From: Acidobacteriota bacterium
GTDB taxonomy: Bacteria > Acidobacteriota > Vicinamibacteria > Marinacidobacterales > SMYC01
Length of the DNA: 8,675 bases
Direction of reading: 5' to 3'
NCBI GenBank assembly: GCA_030598165.1
Contig: JAUVQL010000027.1
Span: 1 to 8,675, forward strand
Of the stretch, positions 6,811 to 8,675 are shown one piece after another. The notes under the pieces were generated by a model. It did not search any database. It was not told the DNA's origin and was given only the letters and a program-made list of their open reading frames with translations. Both the position numbers and the translations under genes were made by a program. Each line of letters opens with the position of its first letter. Within the stretch, counting starts at the first letter, position 1.

Positions 6811-8079
6811 CTACACTGCCTTGAGCGCCTCCTCCAGGTCGGCGACTAAATCTTCCGGGTGCTCCACGCCAACGGACAGCCGTACCAACGCGGGTGTGAT
6901 ACCCATCGACAATTGATCCTCGGGTGTGACGTCGGCATGGGTCATGGTGGCGGGATGCTCGGCCAGTGATTCTGTACCGCCCAAGCTGACGGCCAGTTTG
7001 ACGAGCTGTAGATTGTCGAGAAGTCTGAAAGCTTCGGCCTCTCCACCGACGATCTCGAAGGAAACAATGGACCCCGGTCCGATGCACTGCTTGCGATAAA
7101 GACCGTACTGAGGATGGTTTTCGCGGATGTGCCCCAGATAGCTGACACTTTGAACTTTGGGGTGATCATCAAGAAAGTCCGCAACATAACGCGCGTTCTT
7201 CATCTGATTCGTCATTCGCAGCTTTAGGGTCTCCAAGCTCCTCATGAGCATCCACCCGGTCCAAGGACTGCTCATGGTTCCCAAGAAGGTTCGCAAGGCC
7301 CGGACGCGGTTTAGGAGGCTCAACGGCCCTAGGCAGGCTCCGGCAATCACGTCGCTGTGACCGCCGATAAACTTCGTTGCGGAGTAAATAACCAGGTCGG
7401 CTCCGTGTCTCAAGGGCTGCTGCCACACCGGTCCCAGAAACGTGTTGTCCACGATCACAGTCGCCGCCTTATCTTTGGGTGCGTGCTCTTTGGCGACTCG
7501 AGCGCAGGCTTCGATGTCGACTAGATCGTTCGTGGGATTGGCAGGAGTCTCGATCAAGACGGCAGCCAGCCGTCTGGATGCCTTTTTGCGCTTGATAGCC
7601 GCATTCATGGCATCCTCGCCTTCACCTGCGCGGAAGCCAACGGTTTCGATGTTGAATTCGGGCAATATGTGTCGAAGGAGGTATTCGGTACCTCCATAGA
7701 GAGGATCGCTGTGAAGAATAACGTCGCCGGGACGAGCCAGCGCGAACAACGTCGTGGCGATGGCGGCCATGCCGCTTTGAAAGACCGTGCAGGCTTCTGC
7801 TTCGTCCCACAAGGCCAATCGGTCTTCGAGAATCTCGAGGTCGGGATTGTTGAGTCGGCTGTAGATGAGCCCCAATTCCTCCGTGGGCTCCTTCTCTCTC
7901 AATCCGTAGGCCAGTTCGAAGAAAGATTTACCTTCTTCAGCCGTTCGGAAAACGAAGGTCGACGTCTGAAAAATCGGTGATTTGATGGCTCCTTCCGAAA
8001 GGAAGGGGTCATACCCGTAGCTCATCATCAGAGACTCGGGGTGGAGTTTCTTTTTACCAATGTGTTTCTGTTTTTTCAC
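6811..8079 (-). CDS. PLP-dependent trans-sulfuration enzyme, cystathionine gamma-synthase family
   Basis: This cytoplasmic enzyme of 422 residues belongs to the Cys/Met metabolism PLP family, which includes cystathionine gamma-synthase, gamma-lyases and O-acyl-homoserine sulfhydrylases. Visible marks are YSRLNNP (73-79), the phosphate-binding SGM (102-104), DPLYGGT with Tyr128, IETPANPT, VDNTF with Asp211 pairing the pyridine nitrogen, the Schiff-base Lys236 in YSATKFIGGHSD, SLGGTESLAEHP (365-376) and Arg400 in RLSVGVE for substrate carboxylate binding. The residue after YG is Gly, not the Cys typical of well-studied methionine gamma-lyases. A stretch of about 14 residues (ELAYGLREKEPTEE) before YSR is longer than in E. 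coli MetB, marking a subfamily. The exact reaction cannot be chosen from sequence. The start is taken as the second of two tandem GTG codons because it sits 7 nt from a strong ribosome site; GTG 8082-8080 would add one residue. Confidence 0.9.
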   Translation of the reverse strand: MKKQKHIGKKKLHPESLMMSYGYDPFLSEGAIKSPIFQTSTFVFRTAEEGKSFFELAYGLREKEPTEELGLIYSRLNNPDLEILEDRLALWDEAEACTVFQSGMAAIATTLFALARPGDVILHSDPLYGGTEYLLRHILPEFNIETVGFRAGEGEDAMNAAIKRKKASRRLAAVLIETPANPTNDLVDIEACARVAKEHAPKDKAATVIVDNTFLGPVWQQPLRHGADLVIYSATKFIGGHSDVIAGACLGPLSLLNRVRALRTFLGTMSSPWTGWMLMRSLETLKLRMTNQMKNARYVADFLDDHPKVQSVSYLGHIRENHPQYGLYRKQCIGPGSIVSFEIVGGEAEAFRLLDNLQLVKLAVSLGGTESLAEHPATMTHADVTPEDQLSMGITPALVRLSVGVEHPEDLVADLEEALKAV

Positions 8080-8082
8080 CAC

Positions 8083-8382
8083 GTCGCCTCCTCTTGATTC
8101 AGAGAGCTTGACGCTCGGGGGAGCGGGATGAGGGTTCGTCTACCAACCTGGATGTCGATCTACTATCCACGTTTCCTATTCTTGATATGAGGTTGCTAGA
8201 ATAATGGAACGAAAGACCCGACTGTCATCGCTGACCTTGTTCTAGAGTATCATCCAATCCCGGTGTCCCCAAGATAACCTTTCGCGTGGCCATAATGTTT
8301 TTTTTGAGAAACCATCATTCTTCAACCGATAAGGGGAATGGGCAAGCGAGTTAGGCGGATAGGACGGTCTGGAACGTCTGGT
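8083..8382. other. Non-coding gap between permease and trans-sulfuration gene
   Basis: About 300 bp without a credible gene on either strand. It should hold the promoter of the trans-sulfuration gene. The best minus-strand candidate is ATGACA (8228-8223, 5 of 6) and TATTCT (8203-8198, 4 of 6) with a long 19-bp spacer, which is weak. A small hairpin CGCTC-CCCC-GAGCG (8125-8112, minus sense) sits just upstream of the ribosome site. An 8-nt T-run on the plus strand at 8298-8305 has no stem before it. I see no convincing terminator for the permease and no recognised SAM riboswitch. Confidence 0.6.
8087..8094 (-). promoter_or_regulatory. Strong Shine-Dalgarno of the trans-sulfuration gene
   Basis: The minus strand reads AGAGGAGG here, with 4 nt to the first GTG (8082) and 7 nt to the second GTG (8079). 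The spacing favours the second. It is the strongest ribosome site in the window, suggesting high translation of this gene. Confidence 0.8.
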
Positions 8383-8675
8383 TCAGGCAGTGTCCGCGGC
8401 GGGAAGGGAGTCACTCGATGGGTCCTCAGAGGCCGAAAGAACATCCGTTCTATAGATTCGGATGACGGAAAGCATGAGCGAGAGAATGACCGGACCAACC
8501 AAGAATCCAACGACGCCGAAGGAGAGAATACCGCCCAATATGGCGAAGAACGCCAACAGCGGATGTATTTGGGCGGTCTCACGTAAGAGGATGGGCTTGA
8601 TGATATTGTCAGAGGTGCTGATGACCAAGGTGCCATAAATCAGAAGACCGATGCCCTGCCATAGAGGGGCCGTAA
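8383..8675 (-). CDS. AI-2E family transporter, C-terminal fragment (5' end outside window)
   Basis: The minus-strand frame is open from the window edge to TGA at 8385-8383, giving the last 96 residues of a multipass inner-membrane permease. The family signature is clear: a hydrophobic segment WQGIGLLIYGTLVIS, the STSDNIIKP motif, then HPLLAFFAILGGILSFGVVG and a final membrane segment ending in VIRIYR. It closes with a short acidic Ser/Asp/Ala-rich cytoplasmic tail. The family (COG0628, PF01594) is named after a proposed autoinducer-2 exporter, but most members have other or unknown substrates, including Na+/H+ exchange, so no substrate is assigned. It lies on the same strand as the trans-sulfuration gene, 300 bp upstream, and is probably a separate transcription unit. 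Confidence 0.88.
   Translation of the reverse strand, partial: TAPLWQGIGLLIYGTLVISTSDNIIKPILLRETAQIHPLLAFFAILGGILSFGVVGFLVGPVILSLMLSVIRIYRTDVLSASEDPSSDSLPAADTA

Noticed and set aside
8083..8230. SAM riboswitch in the leader of the trans-sulfuration gene
   Set aside because: I looked for a SAM-I-like core and its helices in the minus-strand leader and did not find them; only a 5-bp hairpin (8112-8125) is present. A covariance-model search would be decisive.
8298..8305. Run of eight T on the plus strand as a terminator tail
   Set aside because: No stable stem precedes it and no plus-strand gene runs toward it.
8367..8381. GTCTGG direct repeat just after the permease stop
   Set aside because: Two 6-bp copies 3 bp apart are too short to distinguish from chance and have no partner elsewhere that I noticed.
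8322..8636. 104-codon minus-strand frame near the right edge
   Set aside because: It overlaps the AI-2E transporter frame, whose family motifs are clear; this frame's product is Ser/Pro/Arg-rich and low in pattern.

Overview
The window looks like ordinary chromosomal DNA of a Gram-negative-type bacterium with moderately high GC. I see no tRNA, rRNA, CRISPR array, insertion sequence or phage gene. The phylum cannot be fixed from sequence alone. Two features suggest an environmental lineage outside the well-studied enterics: a receiver-tagged PEP-synthase-like protein, and a large GT-C-type membrane protein with an extracytoplasmic beta-rich domain. This is an impression, not a placement. Alternative starts are common: GTG on two genes, and GTG or TTG options on others.

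Layout. Plus strand: the 3' two thirds of gdhA, a hexameric-type glutamate dehydrogenase (1-969). Then comes a compact 83-bp intergenic segment with a strong intrinsic terminator, a possible promoter and competing inverted repeats. It is followed by a 993-residue protein with two receiver-like domains joined to a PEP-synthase/PPDK-type ATP-grasp domain (1053-4034). Minus strand, convergent: a GT-C-like multipass membrane protein (3998-6040) whose 3' end overlaps the previous gene by 37 bp. It is preceded, with an ATGA overlap, by a class I SAM-dependent methyltransferase (6037-6684). Further upstream on the same strand are a PLP-dependent trans-sulfuration enzyme of the cystathionine gamma-synthase family (6811-8079) and, after about 300 bp of non-coding DNA, the C-terminal part of an AI-2E-family permease (8383-8675, cut by the window edge).

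How the genes may work together. The methyltransferase and membrane protein are almost certainly co-translated and probably modify a common envelope lipid or glycan. The trans-sulfuration enzyme is a methionine/cysteine metabolism gene and may share a transcript with them, although 118-126 bp separate them. gdhA and the ATP-grasp gene are co-oriented but separated by a terminator, so the second gene is either read through under control or has its own promoter.

The most interesting parts are the gdhA/ATP-grasp intergenic segment, where a terminator stem, an alternative stem and a ribosome-site-sequestering stem share bases, and the ATP-grasp protein itself. That protein has one degenerate and one apparently phosphorylatable receiver, and it lacks the recognisable phosphohistidine and PEP/pyruvate domains needed for full PEP synthase chemistry.
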